Below, one piece after another: positions 34,138 through 42,584 of a stretch of DNA of 45,943 bases. Source of the stretch: Ardenticatenaceae bacterium (GTDB taxonomy: Bacteria; Chloroflexota; Anaerolineae; Promineifilales; Promineifilaceae); contig JALUPA010000724.1 of the NCBI GenBank assembly GCA_027054335.1, positions 1 to 45,943 of the forward strand. The letters are read 5' to 3'. Position 1 is the stretch's first letter. Every line of letters begins with the position of its first letter. Made by a program: the position numbers and the translations under genes. Below the pieces are notes generated by a model. It ran no database searches and was not told where the DNA came from. It saw nothing but the letters and a program-made list of their open reading frames with translations.

Positions 34138-35325
34138 ATGAAAAGCACATTGTGGAGCGGGAAACGGCATAATTTGTGGCGCATTTGTGTTCTTACAGGT
34201 GTGGTTTTGCTGTTGGCAGCCTGCCGGCAAGCGCCGGTTGTGCCGCCAACGTTGGTTCCGGCGGCTGAGTTTCCGGTGTTGGTGGAGGAAGCGGTGGTTA
34301 CGGCCGTGCCGGAAGCTGTGCCGGTTATGGCGGAGGCGACTGTATTGCCCATTTCGGCTGACGTGCCTACGCCGGAAGGGGAAGGGCTACGGCCGTCAGC
34401 CGCTCAGCAACGCTACGTGCCCGATGCCGGCCCGGCTGCCCCGGCCGATTGGCGGCCGCCGCCGTATGAAGTGCCCCTCTCGTTCCATCCCGACGACCAT
34501 TACTGGCTGGCACGGCCGTTGCCCGCCACCAGCCGCACTTATGGTCTGGAATGGTACCCCTTTGGCAATGATGTCCTGAAAGGCTCGCCTTACCGCATCC
34601 ATCATGGCGAGGATTTCCCCAATGAGAAAGGCACGCCGGTTTTGGCCGCCAGTTCCGGCACGGTGATTCACGCCGGGCCGTTGCCCAGCCCGCGCAACGG
34701 CGTCAACTATTACGGCAATACCGTCGTCATTGAGCATGATTGGCAAATCAACGGAGAGCCGGTTTACACGCTGTATGCCCACACGCTGGAACTGTTTGTG
34801 GAGAAGGGGGATTATGTGGAGCAGGGGCAGTTGATTGCCGGGGTGGGTAGTTCCGGGGAAGTGACCGGGTCGCACGTGCATCTGGAAGTGCGGGTGGGGG
34901 TGAACAAGTACGGTGCGGCGCGTAATCCGGCGTTGTGGCTGGCCCCGTATGAGGGATACGGCACGGTAGCCGGCCGTTTTGTGGACAAACGCAGCCGCAT
35001 GATTTCCGGGGCGCTGCTGACGCTGATTCCGCAGGACAGTGACCAGCCCATCCGCCAGCAGCGCACTTATTACCCCACAGTGGCCTCTGACCCGGTCTGG
35101 CGGGAAAATTTTGCCTTTGGCGACGTGCCGGCCGGGGAGTATGAGTTGATTCTGGACGTGAACAACGGGCAGTACAAGTTTAAGCGGGAGATTGAAGTGC
35201 TGCCCGGCCAGACGCGCTTTGAAGTAATTTCCACGAATTTTGAGTTTGTGCCCACGCCTACGGCCGTGCCCTCTCCCACGCCGACAGGTACGCCATTGCC
35301 TACATTTCCCGCTCCGGAAGGATAA
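34138..35325 (+). CDS. M23 family metallopeptidase lipoprotein
   Basis: 395 residues with a lipoprotein signal, a basic start and hydrophobic VVLLLAAC (Cys about residue 29), so the mature protein is lipid-anchored outside the membrane. A Val/Pro/Ala-rich stalk leads to the M23 (LytM) domain at residues 145-260 with HHGEDFP and GSHVHLEVR as zinc ligands and YTLYAHT. A beta-rich C-terminal domain follows, ending in a Thr/Pro tail. M23 enzymes cut peptidoglycan cross-bridges or act as regulators of amidases. Both the operon and the anchor suggest work at the cell wall with the propeller protein. Confidence 0.88.
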   Translation: MKSTLWSGKRHNLWRICVLTGVVLLLAACRQAPVVPPTLVPAAEFPVLVEEAVVTAVPEAVPVMAEATVLPISADVPTPEGEGLRPSAAQQRYVPDAGPAAPADWRPPPYEVPLSFHPDDHYWLARPLPATSRTYGLEWYPFGNDVLKGSPYRIHHGEDFPNEKGTPVLAASSGTVIHAGPLPSPRNGVNYYGNTVVIEHDWQINGEPVYTLYAHTLELFVEKGDYVEQGQLIAGVGSSGEVTGSHVHLEVRVGVNKYGAARNPALWLAPYEGYGTVAGRFVDKRSRMISGALLTLIPQDSDQPIRQQRTYYPTVASDPVWRENFAFGDVPAGEYELILDVNNGQYKFKREIEVLPGQTRFEVISTNFEFVPTPTAVPSPTPTGTPLPTFPAPEG

Positions 35326-35339
35326 AAACTTTAGGCATG

Positions 35340-35395
35340 GTAGTCGCGTTATCCCTACCTCGTTTACTCTGGCGCGGTAGGGATAACGCGACTAC
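35340..35395. terminator. 20-bp perfect hairpin after the M23 gene
   Basis: GTAGTCGCGTTATCCCTACC (35340-35359) pairs without mismatch with 35376-35395 around a 16-base loop. It lies between the M23 gene and higA and may end the operon. Confidence 0.65.
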
Positions 35396-35417
35396 AATTT
35401 GTAAAAGAGGATGCTTT

Positions 35418-35708
35418 ATGAGTATGTACAACCCACCCCATCCCGGCGAATTTATCCGTGAAGTGTATCTGGAACCGTTGGGCATCAGCTATCGGACTGT
35501 GGCGGCCAAGCTCAAGGTTTCTTCCTCGACTTTTACCCGTTTAGTCAATGGACAGAGCAATGTCAGCCCGGAAATGGCGCTGCGGCTGTCTAAAACGCTG
35601 GACCGCTCGCCGGAAAGCTGGCTGCTGATGCAAAGCAATTATGATCTCTGGCGCGCGCGGCAGACGTTTAATGTGGATGAGGTAGAGGAATTGGCGCTTA
35701 GTTTTTAA
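35418..35708 (+). CDS. higA: HigA family antitoxin (orphan)
   Basis: 96 residues, an HTH_3/XRE-type protein: NPPHPGEFIREVYLEPLGIS at the start, SYRTVAAKLKVSSSTFTRLVNG as the helix-turn-helix, and SPEMALRLSKTLDRSPESWL. These are the diagnostic HigA/VapI features. HigA usually represses its own promoter and neutralises HigB, an mRNA interferase encoded immediately upstream. Only 92 bases, largely a hairpin, separate it from the M23 gene, and no higB-like frame exists on either side, so it is an orphan. It may serve as a stand-alone regulator. Starts at 35418 (AGAGG upstream); an ATG at 35424 is possible. Confidence 0.9.
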   Translation: MSMYNPPHPGEFIREVYLEPLGISYRTVAAKLKVSSSTFTRLVNGQSNVSPEMALRLSKTLDRSPESWLLMQSNYDLWRARQTFNVDEVEELALSF

Positions 35709-35712
35709 CGGT

Positions 35713-35747
35713 CATTTGCCCGGAAACTCAAAGTTTCCGGGCAAATG
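35713..35747. terminator. 16-bp perfect hairpin, bidirectional terminator
   Basis: CATTTGCCCGGAAACT pairs perfectly with 35732-35747 around CAA. It lies between convergent higA and the RNase J gene. Confidence 0.75.
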
Positions 35748-35754
35748 GGCTGGT

Positions 35755-37398
35755 TTATTTTATGACGGCTTGCACCAACGGCCGTCGCCCCGTTTCGGCG
35801 TACAAATAGCGGCTCAGCGCATCTTCAATCTTCTTGCTCAGTTTACCGCCGCCTGTATCCCGGTGCTGGTTGACGATGCGCTCAATCGTATCTTTGGCCC
35901 CTTCGATGACTTCCCGTCCTTCTACAGGGTCTAAAAAGCCGCGGGAAACGATGTCTGGTTCGCCCAGCATACGGCCGTCGCCATTCAGGCTGAGGACGGC
36001 AAAGAAAAAGCCTCCCTGCGCCAGCTTGTCCCGATCCCGCAGCACCGACCAATCAATATCGCCTACGCTGGCCCCGTCCACAAAAATGTAGCCGCCCTTC
36101 ATCCGGGGGCAGATAGTCAATTCATCCTGAGTTAGTTCTAAAGGCGTGCCGTTTTCAATGACGGCAATATTTTCTTCCGGGAGGCCTAATTGCTGGGCTA
36201 ATTTGGCGTGCTGGGTTAGATGGCGCAGTTCGCCGTGAACGGGAATCAGGAAGCGGGGGCGCACCAGGTTGATCATCAGTTTCATCTCTTCCTGGCTGGC
36301 GTGGCCGGATACGTGGACGTTGGCGATGGGTTCGTACAGGACGTTGGCTCCGCGCCGGTATAGCTGGTTGATAGTGCGATAAACCAGTTCCTCGTTGCCG
36401 GGGATAGCGTGAGCGGAAAAGACAACGGTGTCCCCTTCCTGAATTTGCAGCCGGTTGTGCCGCCCCCGCGCCAGCCGTCCCATCACGGCTGACGGTTCCC
36501 CTTGTGAGCCGGTGGCCATGATGACTACACGGTGGGCCGGCAGGCTGGCAATATCGCTAATGTCCACGAGAATGCTGTCGTCAATGTCCAGGTAGCCCAG
36601 ACGACGGGCCATTTTGACGTTGTCGCGCATAGAACGGCCGGTGATGGCCAGGTAACGGCCGTATTTCTCCGCCATATCTGCCACTTGCTGGATGCGGGAG
36701 ATGAGTGAGGCAAAGGAAGCGATGATGATACGACCCTGAGCATTACGAAATAATTCGTCAAATCCTTTTTCAATCGCCTTTTCCGATTTTGTCCAGCCGG
36801 GGCGGTCGGCATTAGTGCTGTCGGCCAACAGGGCCAGAACGCCGCGCTCGGAAAATTCAGACAGCTTGGCAAAATCGGGCGGCCAGCCGTCGGCCGGGGT
36901 GTGGTCGAATTTGTAGTCGCCGGTGTGGACGATGAGGCCGGCGGGCGTGGTGACGCCGAAGCCGACGCAGTCCGGGATACTGTGGGCGACGTGGAACGGC
37001 TCGATGGTGAAGTTTTGCCCGATATGAAACTTGTCGCCGGCCTGGATGGGTACCAGTTCCACTTCGCTATGCAGGCCGCCCTGCCGCAGTTTGACCTCGA
37101 TTAACCCAGCCGTCAGCGGTGTGGCGTAAACAGGCGCGTCTATATCCCGCATGACGTGGGCGATGGCGCCAATATGGTCTTCGTGGCCGTGGGTGATGAG
37201 AACGGCTTTGATGTTGTCCAGTTTGTCCAGTAGATATTTGTAGTCGGGGATGATGGAATCTACCCCCAGCATATCGTTTTCGGGGAACATGATGCCGGCG
37301 TCTATGACGATGATTTCGTCGTCATATTCGATGACGGTCATGTTTTTGCCAATTTCCCCGCATCCCCCCAAGGGGACAATGCGTAGTTTTGCTAACAT
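35755..37398 (-). CDS. rnj: Ribonuclease J
   Basis: A 547-residue metallo-beta-lactamase/beta-CASP nuclease with 5'-3' exonuclease and endonuclease activity, a central RNA-decay enzyme where RNase E is absent. Landmarks are PLGGCGEIGKN (10-19), the metal-binding HGHEDHIGA (70-78), a beta-CASP portion with ASFASLISRIQQ, and HVSGHASQEE, with PVHGELRH. Length is standard. GGAGG precedes the ATG. A long palindromic element with a repeat elsewhere (37426-37490) lies 28 bases upstream, inside the mRNA leader. It is followed by a convergent terminator. Confidence 0.96.
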   Translation of the reverse strand: MLAKLRIVPLGGCGEIGKNMTVIEYDDEIIVIDAGIMFPENDMLGVDSIIPDYKYLLDKLDNIKAVLITHGHEDHIGAIAHVMRDIDAPVYATPLTAGLIEVKLRQGGLHSEVELVPIQAGDKFHIGQNFTIEPFHVAHSIPDCVGFGVTTPAGLIVHTGDYKFDHTPADGWPPDFAKLSEFSERGVLALLADSTNADRPGWTKSEKAIEKGFDELFRNAQGRIIIASFASLISRIQQVADMAEKYGRYLAITGRSMRDNVKMARRLGYLDIDDSILVDISDIASLPAHRVVIMATGSQGEPSAVMGRLARGRHNRLQIQEGDTVVFSAHAIPGNEELVYRTINQLYRRGANVLYEPIANVHVSGHASQEEMKLMINLVRPRFLIPVHGELRHLTQHAKLAQQLGLPEENIAVIENGTPLELTQDELTICPRMKGGYIFVDGASVGDIDWSVLRDRDKLAQGGFFFAVLSLNGDGRMLGEPDIVSRGFLDPVEGREVIEGAKDTIERIVNQHRDTGGGKLSKKIEDALSRYLYAETGRRPLVQAVIK

Positions 37399-37425
37399 GT
37401 GACCTCCAATGGTGTATGTAAGTTG

Positions 37426-37490
37426 AGGTGACAGTCACTTGCAAAAATCACGCTTTCGTCCAGTGTTTCTGGTGAAAGTGACTGTCACTT
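37426..37490. repeat. 66-bp palindromic element, copy B
   Basis: GTGACAGTCACTT (37428-37440) and AAGTGACTGTCAC (37476-37488) pair perfectly; the loop CGTCCAGTGTTTCT matches copy A (30678-30743) read in the other direction. In the RNase J leader. Confidence 0.85.
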
Positions 37491-37555
37491 GTATAGTTAT
37501 AAAAAGACGTTTGCGGCGGTGCGGCCACAAATGTCTGAAAAGTTTCGTGTTTTTC

Positions 37556-37620
37556 CAGTGCCAGGCACGGGGTATAAAATTTGTAAATAACCAAAACCGT
37601 TTACCCCGTGTCTGGCACTG
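37556..37620. repeat. Long hairpin with 19-bp arms in the PP2C-RNase J gap
   Basis: Arms starting CAGTGCCAGGCACGGGGTA and ending at 37620 pair with a single G-T mismatch around a 27-base AT-rich loop. It lies 77 bases upstream of the PP2C stop side and probably terminates PP2C transcripts. Confidence 0.65.
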
Positions 37621-37696
37621 AATCGGGCTAATAGTACGATCTGATCGTTAATTTTGTATGAGTGCGGTTGGCTGCACGAAGCGCAATCTGAAGGGA

Positions 37697-38641
37697 TTAA
37701 ACGCGCAAGATGAACCAGATGATAAAGATCAGGACGGCCATGAACAGGGTCAGGGCAATGGTATACAGCCAGAGCAGGGCGCGGTCATGGCTTGGGGAGA
37801 CGGCGACCTGGGCAGCCGGTTCGGAAACGACGAGAGGTGATTGTTCTGGGATAGGCGGGATAAACGGCCGTGTTTCTTCTAGCACCCTTTCCCCAAATTG
37901 AATGATACCCACTGAGATGTTGTCTTCGCCACCCCGTTCATTGGCCAGGAAGATCATTTGTTCCGTAGCAAATTCCGGTGTGGTACGGCTGATAATGGTG
38001 TTGATTTCCTCATCGGTTAGATGCCGCGTCAGGCCATCGGAACAAAGCAGCAGCAAGTCACCTTCTGCCAAATCAAGCTCAAACAGTTCGATTTTGGGTG
38101 TGTTTTCGGAACCGAGGCTGTAAAGGATGACGTTACGCCGGGGGTGGACGTCCGCTTCGGCCTGGGTAATAGCGCCTTCTTCTACCAGTTTGGCGACGAG
38201 GCTCTGGTCTTTGGTGATTTGCCGGAGACGGCCGTGGCGCCAATGATAGGCGCGGCTGTCCCCCACGTTGCCAATGTAAGCGTGGCTGTCCCGGATAACG
38301 GCGGCGACCATGGTGGTCGCCATGCGGCTGTTGTCGTTGCGGTCTGCTACCAGTTTGCGTAAATCGGTGTTGGCCGCCTGCATGGCGTCAATGATGCGCT
38401 CGCCCCAGTCGGCGTTTACGTTGTTTTGGTAATGGAGAACCATACGTTCAGTGGCATATTCGCTGGCTACTTCACCCGCATCGGCGCCGCCTACGCCATC
38501 AGCGATGATATACAGCCAGCCGTTTTGTCCTGCTTCTTCAGAGGTTTGAGGTTCCAGGGTAAAGATGTAATCTTCATTATGTCCCCGGACTTGCCCGGTA
38601 TCTGTGCGTAAACAGGCTTTAATGTGCCCAAGTTCCATCAT
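37697..38641 (-). CDS. PP2C-type serine/threonine protein phosphatase with C-terminal membrane anchor
   Basis: 314 residues. The catalytic domain (1-250) has RGHNEDYIF, IIADGVGGADAGEVAS, GNVGDSRAYHW, LLLCSDGLTRHLTDEE and GGEDNISVGI, the metal-binding motifs of PPM phosphatases. The last 22 residues form a transmembrane helix (LWLYTIALTLFMAVLIFIIWF), giving a tail-anchored cytoplasmic enzyme. Such phosphatases commonly oppose Hanks-type kinases; none is present in the window. The gene has no Shine-Dalgarno sequence and a promoter that ends 8 bases before the ATG, so it is probably leaderless. Confidence 0.93.
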   Translation of the reverse strand: MMELGHIKACLRTDTGQVRGHNEDYIFTLEPQTSEEAGQNGWLYIIADGVGGADAGEVASEYATERMVLHYQNNVNADWGERIIDAMQAANTDLRKLVADRNDNSRMATTMVAAVIRDSHAYIGNVGDSRAYHWRHGRLRQITKDQSLVAKLVEEGAITQAEADVHPRRNVILYSLGSENTPKIELFELDLAEGDLLLLCSDGLTRHLTDEEINTIISRTTPEFATEQMIFLANERGGEDNISVGIIQFGERVLEETRPFIPPIPEQSPLVVSEPAAQVAVSPSHDRALLWLYTIALTLFMAVLIFIIWFILRV

Positions 38642-38649
38642 AAGAGAAA

Positions 38650-38678
38650 ACTATATAATTAAATGAATTTCAGGGCAA
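38650..38678 (-). promoter_or_regulatory. Leaderless promoter of the PP2C gene
   Basis: On the minus strand, TTGCCC (38673-38678), a 17-base spacer and TATAGT (38650-38655), followed by 8 bases to the ATG. Confidence 0.6.
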
Positions 38679-38716
38679 GTTTATGGCGAATTTCAGAGGG
38701 AAAAAGTAGGTTTTGG

Positions 38717-38769
38717 TGTGATACGTGAAAGCGTGATGTGTGAAGACGCGCTATGTTTTTACGCATCAC
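38717..38769. repeat. 'gtgatacgtgaaag' repeat, relative of the gpmI terminator
   Basis: Words GTGATACGTG, GCGTGATG, GTGAAGACGCG and TTTTTACGC parallel those at 7041-7090. Pairing is imperfect here. It is downstream of the phosphoesterase stop. Confidence 0.5.
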
Positions 38770-38772
38770 CAA

Positions 38773-39702
38773 TTACTGGATAAACGGTAGAAAGGTTTTA
38801 TTGGTGAGGTAGGCTGGATTGATTTGGCTGTAGCTGTCAATGAGTGCGCCGCTGCGGTTGTAGAAGGCGTAGTTAATGCAGAAGTCGGAGGCGAAGACGC
38901 GCATGGCGCCGTAGTCGTTGTTGTAACGGAAAATGCTTTGGGGCAGGGGGGCGCCCAGCCCGTAAATGCTGCGCCCACCCAGCCCGTTAACGAAGTAGGG
39001 GATGCCCTCAGCCCAGAGGCGCTCGTAGGTGTGATCGTGGCCGGCGAGTACGGCCGTAGCTCCCCAGGCTGCATAAGGCCACTGCATCGTCTCGTCAGAG
39101 CCGTGGATGCTGGAGGAGGAGTAGGGCGGGTGGTGCATGGTGACCAGTTTCCAGGTGGCGGTGGAGGCGGCCAATTGGGTTTGCAGCCATTGGGCCTGGG
39201 TGGATGTGGCGGTACGGCCGTCCGGTTCGTGCGGGTCGCTGTCAATCACAAAAATTTGTACCGACCCTTGCGTGACCGTATAGTATCGCTCATTACCCGG
39301 TAGGGTGAAATAATCCAGATATGGTTGGGCGTTGTTAGTGTTCCAATCGTGGTTGCCCAGAGCGGGGAAGAAGCGGTTTGTGGCTGCACCCGCACCGTAA
39401 CCACCGGTGTAGGGGGCAATGTAGGCATGGTAAAACTGGCCGATATTGGCGTCAATCGTTGTCGCTGCACCATCGTTGTAATTGTTGTCGCCCAGAGTGA
39501 GGATGAAATCTACGTTCCAGGAATCTATCAGAGTGGCTACATCTGCTTCGGCCTGGCTGGCGTCACCGTAGTCGCCGATGACGGCGAATTGGACGCCGCC
39601 GGGGCAGGCTATGGCGGCTTGAGTTGGCGCAGGGAGGGCGGCTAAACTTACCAACAAGGTAATGAGAGTGATTATTTGGCTAGGTGTTTTTAGGTGATTC
39701 AT
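38773..39702 (-). CDS. Secreted metallophosphoesterase (purple acid phosphatase-like), copy 1
   Basis: 309 residues with an N-terminal signal peptide (hydrophobic residues 8-28, cleavage after TQA). The dinuclear-metal motifs are GDYGDAS, GDNNYNDG, GNHDW, MHHPPYSS and GHDHTYER. The order and the PYT.GYG...RFFPALGNHDW section resemble extracellular acid/alkaline phosphatases. The C-terminus ends in TNKTFLPFIQ, which recalls the 'LPL(V/I)' tails of exported Anaerolineae proteins; I treat that as a hint, not as a proven sorting signal. It is a tandem paralogue of the next gene upstream. Phosphate scavenging is the likely role. Confidence 0.88.
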   Translation of the reverse strand: MNHLKTPSQIITLITLLVSLAALPAPTQAAIACPGGVQFAVIGDYGDASQAEADVATLIDSWNVDFILTLGDNNYNDGAATTIDANIGQFYHAYIAPYTGGYGAGAATNRFFPALGNHDWNTNNAQPYLDYFTLPGNERYYTVTQGSVQIFVIDSDPHEPDGRTATSTQAQWLQTQLAASTATWKLVTMHHPPYSSSSIHGSDETMQWPYAAWGATAVLAGHDHTYERLWAEGIPYFVNGLGGRSIYGLGAPLPQSIFRYNNDYGAMRVFASDFCINYAFYNRSGALIDSYSQINPAYLTNKTFLPFIQ

Positions 39703-39747
39703 AGTCGTTTTACCGGGAGGAGTATAACGAATTGGGCAGTGAACGAA

Positions 39748-40674
39748 TTATTGGGTTAGTGTGTAGCTGTCAATGAGTTGGTTTTGCCGGTTGTAGAAGC
39801 TGAAATTGATGCAGGTGGGGCTGGCGTTGATGCGCATGGCCCCATAATCTTCATTATAGCGTACAACGCTTTCCGGGGCAGCACGGCGGATGGGGTAGAG
39901 GCTTTTGCCGCCCAGCCCGTTGACGAAGTAGACGATGCTTTCCGCTTCCAGACGCTCGTAGATGTGATCGTGTCCGGTGATGACGGCCGTAGCGCCCCAT
40001 TCGGCAAAAGGCCATCGCATTTCCCGGTCTGGCAGCCGTTTGGCGGAAGAGGAGTAAGGGGCGTGGTGCATCAAAACCAGTTTCCAGGGGGCGGTGGAGG
40101 CGGCCATTTGGTCTTGCAACCATTGGGCTTGAGGGGAGTTTGCGGTACGGCCGTCCGGTTCATGCGGGTCGCTGTCCAGAAGGAAAAACTGCACGGAGTC
40201 CAGGGTTACAGCGTAATATCGTTCATTGCCCGGTAGAGTAAAGTAATCCAGATAGGGTTGGATGGAGCCAGTGCGCCAGTCGTGGTTGCCCAGAGCCGGA
40301 AAGAAGCGGTTTTCGGCCGCACCCGGCCCGTATTTGCCTGTGTAGGGGGCGATGTAGCTTTGGTAATATTGGCCGATATTAGCGTCAATCGTGCTTGCTT
40401 CGCCGTTGGGGTAATTGTTGTCGCCGACGGTTAGTACCCAATCTACAGTCCACGAATCTACCAGAGCGGCAACGTCGGCTTCCGGTTGCCCGGCAATCCC
40501 ATAATCGCCAATCACGGCAAACCGGGCATCGCCAGGACAATCGGCCGGGCTGCTCTTAATGGGGGTATCAATGGCATAGACTGAATTGGGCAAGTTGCCC
40601 CAGACGTAATAAACAAGCCCGGCGCCACCGAGAAGCAGGATGATTATGATGCCGGTAACGGCCCATTTTTTCAT
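39748..40674 (-). CDS. Membrane-anchored metallophosphoesterase, copy 2
   Basis: 308 residues, closely similar to the downstream copy along the whole catalytic domain (for example GDYGIAGQPEADVAALVDSW, GNHDWRTG, GHDHIYERLEAESIVYFVNG). It starts with one transmembrane helix (AVTGIIIILLLGGAGLVYYVW) instead of a cleavable signal, so it probably stays on the membrane, and lacks the LPF tail. The 45-base gap and parallel order show a tandem duplication. The start is 3 bases after the stop of the TPR/tail-anchor gene, indicating an operon of three. Confidence 0.88.
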   Translation of the reverse strand: MKKWAVTGIIIILLLGGAGLVYYVWGNLPNSVYAIDTPIKSSPADCPGDARFAVIGDYGIAGQPEADVAALVDSWTVDWVLTVGDNNYPNGEASTIDANIGQYYQSYIAPYTGKYGPGAAENRFFPALGNHDWRTGSIQPYLDYFTLPGNERYYAVTLDSVQFFLLDSDPHEPDGRTANSPQAQWLQDQMAASTAPWKLVLMHHAPYSSSAKRLPDREMRWPFAEWGATAVITGHDHIYERLEAESIVYFVNGLGGKSLYPIRRAAPESVVRYNEDYGAMRINASPTCINFSFYNRQNQLIDSYTLTQ

Positions 40675-40677
40675 AGA

Positions 40678-41325
40678 TTAACCGGACGTTACCAGATAGA
40701 AAAGATATATGACGATGATGATGACGGCGAGGACTAACAGAGCCAGGATGAGGTCGAGGCGATTGATCTTTTTCTTTTGTTTTTTCTTCTTGGGTTTGGT
40801 GGCTTTGGGTTGGCTTACGGCCGTTTTTTGGGCTGGTTTTGTTTGGGCTGCGGTTGCTTCTGCCACAGGGGCCGGCTCGTCGGACTTCATCCAACTATCG
40901 CTGACCGGTTCCTGAATCCAGTCAGGTAATTCTTCTTCGACTGGGCCATCTGTGGGGGGTTCGGCGGCAGCTACGGCCGTGGTTGCCACTAATTCTTCAT
41001 CACCGGCCATCCAATCGGGCAACGTGTCGCCTTGTTCCTGGATGATAAAGTCTGGCGCTTCTGTGGTTACGGCCGTGGCTGCTACAGCCGGTTTGGTTTG
41101 TAACTGGCTCAGACGTTCCTGCGCCTTCTCATGGGTGGGGTCCAAAGCTAAGGCTTTGGCGGCATAGGCGGCCTGTTGTTCTTGGGAATCTACCAGAAGG
41201 CTGAGTAAGTACCATCCCTGAACTTCATCCGGGTTTTCCTGCAATAGTTCGACCAGAATTTTTTGCGCTTCTACTTTATCACCGGCCCGTGAAGCGTCTA
41301 TTGCCTGCTGAAGTTTTGCATCCAT
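40678..41325 (-). CDS. TPR domain protein with C-terminal membrane anchor
   Basis: 215 residues: an N-terminal TPR pair (AIDASRAGDKVEAQKILVELL and NPDEVQGWYLLSLLVDSQEQ; then ALALDPTHEKAQERL), an acidic/Pro-rich low-complexity middle (residues 85-180) and a Lys-rich stretch followed by a single transmembrane helix at the end (LILALLVLAVIIIVIYLFYLV). The TPR sequence resembles the protein at 849-1874. The orientation would place the TPR in the cytoplasm. Starts at 41325 (GAGGG upstream) or six codons further upstream. It begins the three-gene unit with the two phosphoesterases. Confidence 0.78.
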   Translation of the reverse strand: MDAKLQQAIDASRAGDKVEAQKILVELLQENPDEVQGWYLLSLLVDSQEQQAAYAAKALALDPTHEKAQERLSQLQTKPAVAATAVTTEAPDFIIQEQGDTLPDWMAGDEELVATTAVAAAEPPTDGPVEEELPDWIQEPVSDSWMKSDEPAPVAEATAAQTKPAQKTAVSQPKATKPKKKKQKKKINRLDLILALLVLAVIIIVIYLFYLVTSG

Positions 41326-41391
41326 TCGCTTACCCTCGTTCATTAAACTGCGTAATATCGGTTTATGTCAAACATTGTAACATGACCCGGC

Positions 41392-42063
41392 TTAAATTTC
41401 GAGGGTTAATTGGGATAATTTATTAAACGTAGGGCAAGGGTAATTCTGGTGAGCTTGCTGAACGGCCGTTAAATCCGCCTGTATGGGGACGCCAAATTGT
41501 TTTAGGGCCAGAATGAGATCGCACACCGGTAGGCCCATCACATTGAGGTAACAGCCATCAATTCGGGCGACGGGGCGAAATTTCGGGTGCTGGATGGCGT
41601 AAGCCCCGGCCTTGTCCATTGGGTCACCGCTGGCAATGTAGTCATCAATTTCCTGGTCAGTATAATCGCGCATGGTGACTACAGCCGTACTCACCCCCCT
41701 CAATTTTTCCCCGGAAAGCATGTCCCACAAGACATATCCGGTCAGTACCTCATGGGAACGGCTGCGCATAGCCAATAACATATATCGTGCTTCTGCGGTA
41801 TCAACGGGCTTATTGAGCATAGCGTCGTCCAGAGCTACCGTTGTATCGGCTGCCAAGATGATTTGGCGATGGTCGGGACGGGGCAGTGGGCTGGCGATGA
41901 TGGTGGCTTTGAGTACGGCCGTTTCCATTACATTCTCAGCCGGATCAGGTATGGTTACGGCCATTTCATCCGCATCTGCCGCTATGCTGGAAAACGGATA
42001 CCCCAACAAGTCAAGCAGTTTTCGCCGCCGGGGAGATTGAGAAGCCAGGAGAAACTGAATCAT
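41392..42063 (-). CDS. maf: Maf family nucleoside triphosphate pyrophosphatase
   Basis: 223 residues. Maf proteins hydrolyse modified or canonical nucleotides such as dTTP, UTP or m7GTP to the monophosphate, guarding against misincorporation. The pattern LASQSPRRRKLLDLLG (residues 6-21), ILAADTTVALDD, SRSHEVLTGYVL, and the late YAIQHPKFRPVARIDGCYLNVMGLPV are diagnostic. It lies downstream of the rplL terminator in the same direction. No clear ribosome-binding site is seen, only a weak AGGG. Confidence 0.93.
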   Translation of the reverse strand: MIQFLLASQSPRRRKLLDLLGYPFSSIAADADEMAVTIPDPAENVMETAVLKATIIASPLPRPDHRQIILAADTTVALDDAMLNKPVDTAEARYMLLAMRSRSHEVLTGYVLWDMLSGEKLRGVSTAVVTMRDYTDQEIDDYIASGDPMDKAGAYAIQHPKFRPVARIDGCYLNVMGLPVCDLILALKQFGVPIQADLTAVQQAHQNYPCPTFNKLSQLTLEI

Positions 42064-42081
42064 AAGAATGCCCTAAACGAC

Positions 42082-42113
42082 AAAAAGGCCGGCCCAAACG
42101 GGGCCAGCCTTTT
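42082..42113 (-). terminator. Intrinsic terminator after rplL
   Basis: On the minus strand AAAAGGC-T-GGCCC pairs with GGGCC-G-GCCTTTT around CGTTT, then TTTTTG. It separates the ribosomal block from maf. Confidence 0.85.
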
Positions 42114-42133
42114 ATGACACGTTGCCGTGAAAA

Positions 42134-42517
42134 CTACTTCAGTTCAATTTCAGCGCCCGCTTCTTCCAATTTGGCTTTGGCTTCTTCAGCCGCCTCTTTG
42201 CTAACACCTTCCATGACAGTACCTTTTTCATCTACAACCGCTTTGGCTTCTTTCAGGCCCAAACCGGTGAGGGCGCGGACTTCTTTAATCACATTGATTT
42301 TCTTCGGCCCGATTTCTTTGATGACAACATCAAACTCGGTCTTTTCTTCTTCAGCCGCTGCTGCTTCGCCGCCAGGCATCATACCCGGCATCATAGCCAT
42401 TGCTGCTGGGGCCGCCGCACTGACGCCCCATTTTTCTTCCAACATTTTTGTCAATTCAGCAGCTTCCAACAAGGTCAGGCTGCTCAGGTCTTCTACAATC
42501 TTTTCTAAATCGGCCAC
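42134..42517 (-). CDS. rplL: Ribosomal protein L7/L12
   Basis: 127 residues. The N-terminal dimerisation part [23 protein letters not shown], an Ala/Met-rich hinge (residues 33-58) and the conserved C-terminal factor-binding domain [30 protein letters not shown] are all present. Multiple copies form the stalk that recruits translation factors. The start is a GTG behind GGAGGA. It ends the transcript, with the terminator downstream. Confidence 0.98.
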   Translation of the reverse strand: MADLEKIVEDLSSLTLLEAAELTKMLEEKWGVSAAAPAAMAMMPGMMPGGEAAAAEEEKTEFDVVIKEIGPKKINVIKEVRALTGLGLKEAKAVVDEKGTVMEGVSKEAAEEAKAKLEEAGAEIELK

Positions 42518-42584
42518 GTTAATGATCCTCCAAAACTATTTTTATTTTCTTGATTATCTAAATTACGAATTACCAAATTATCAA

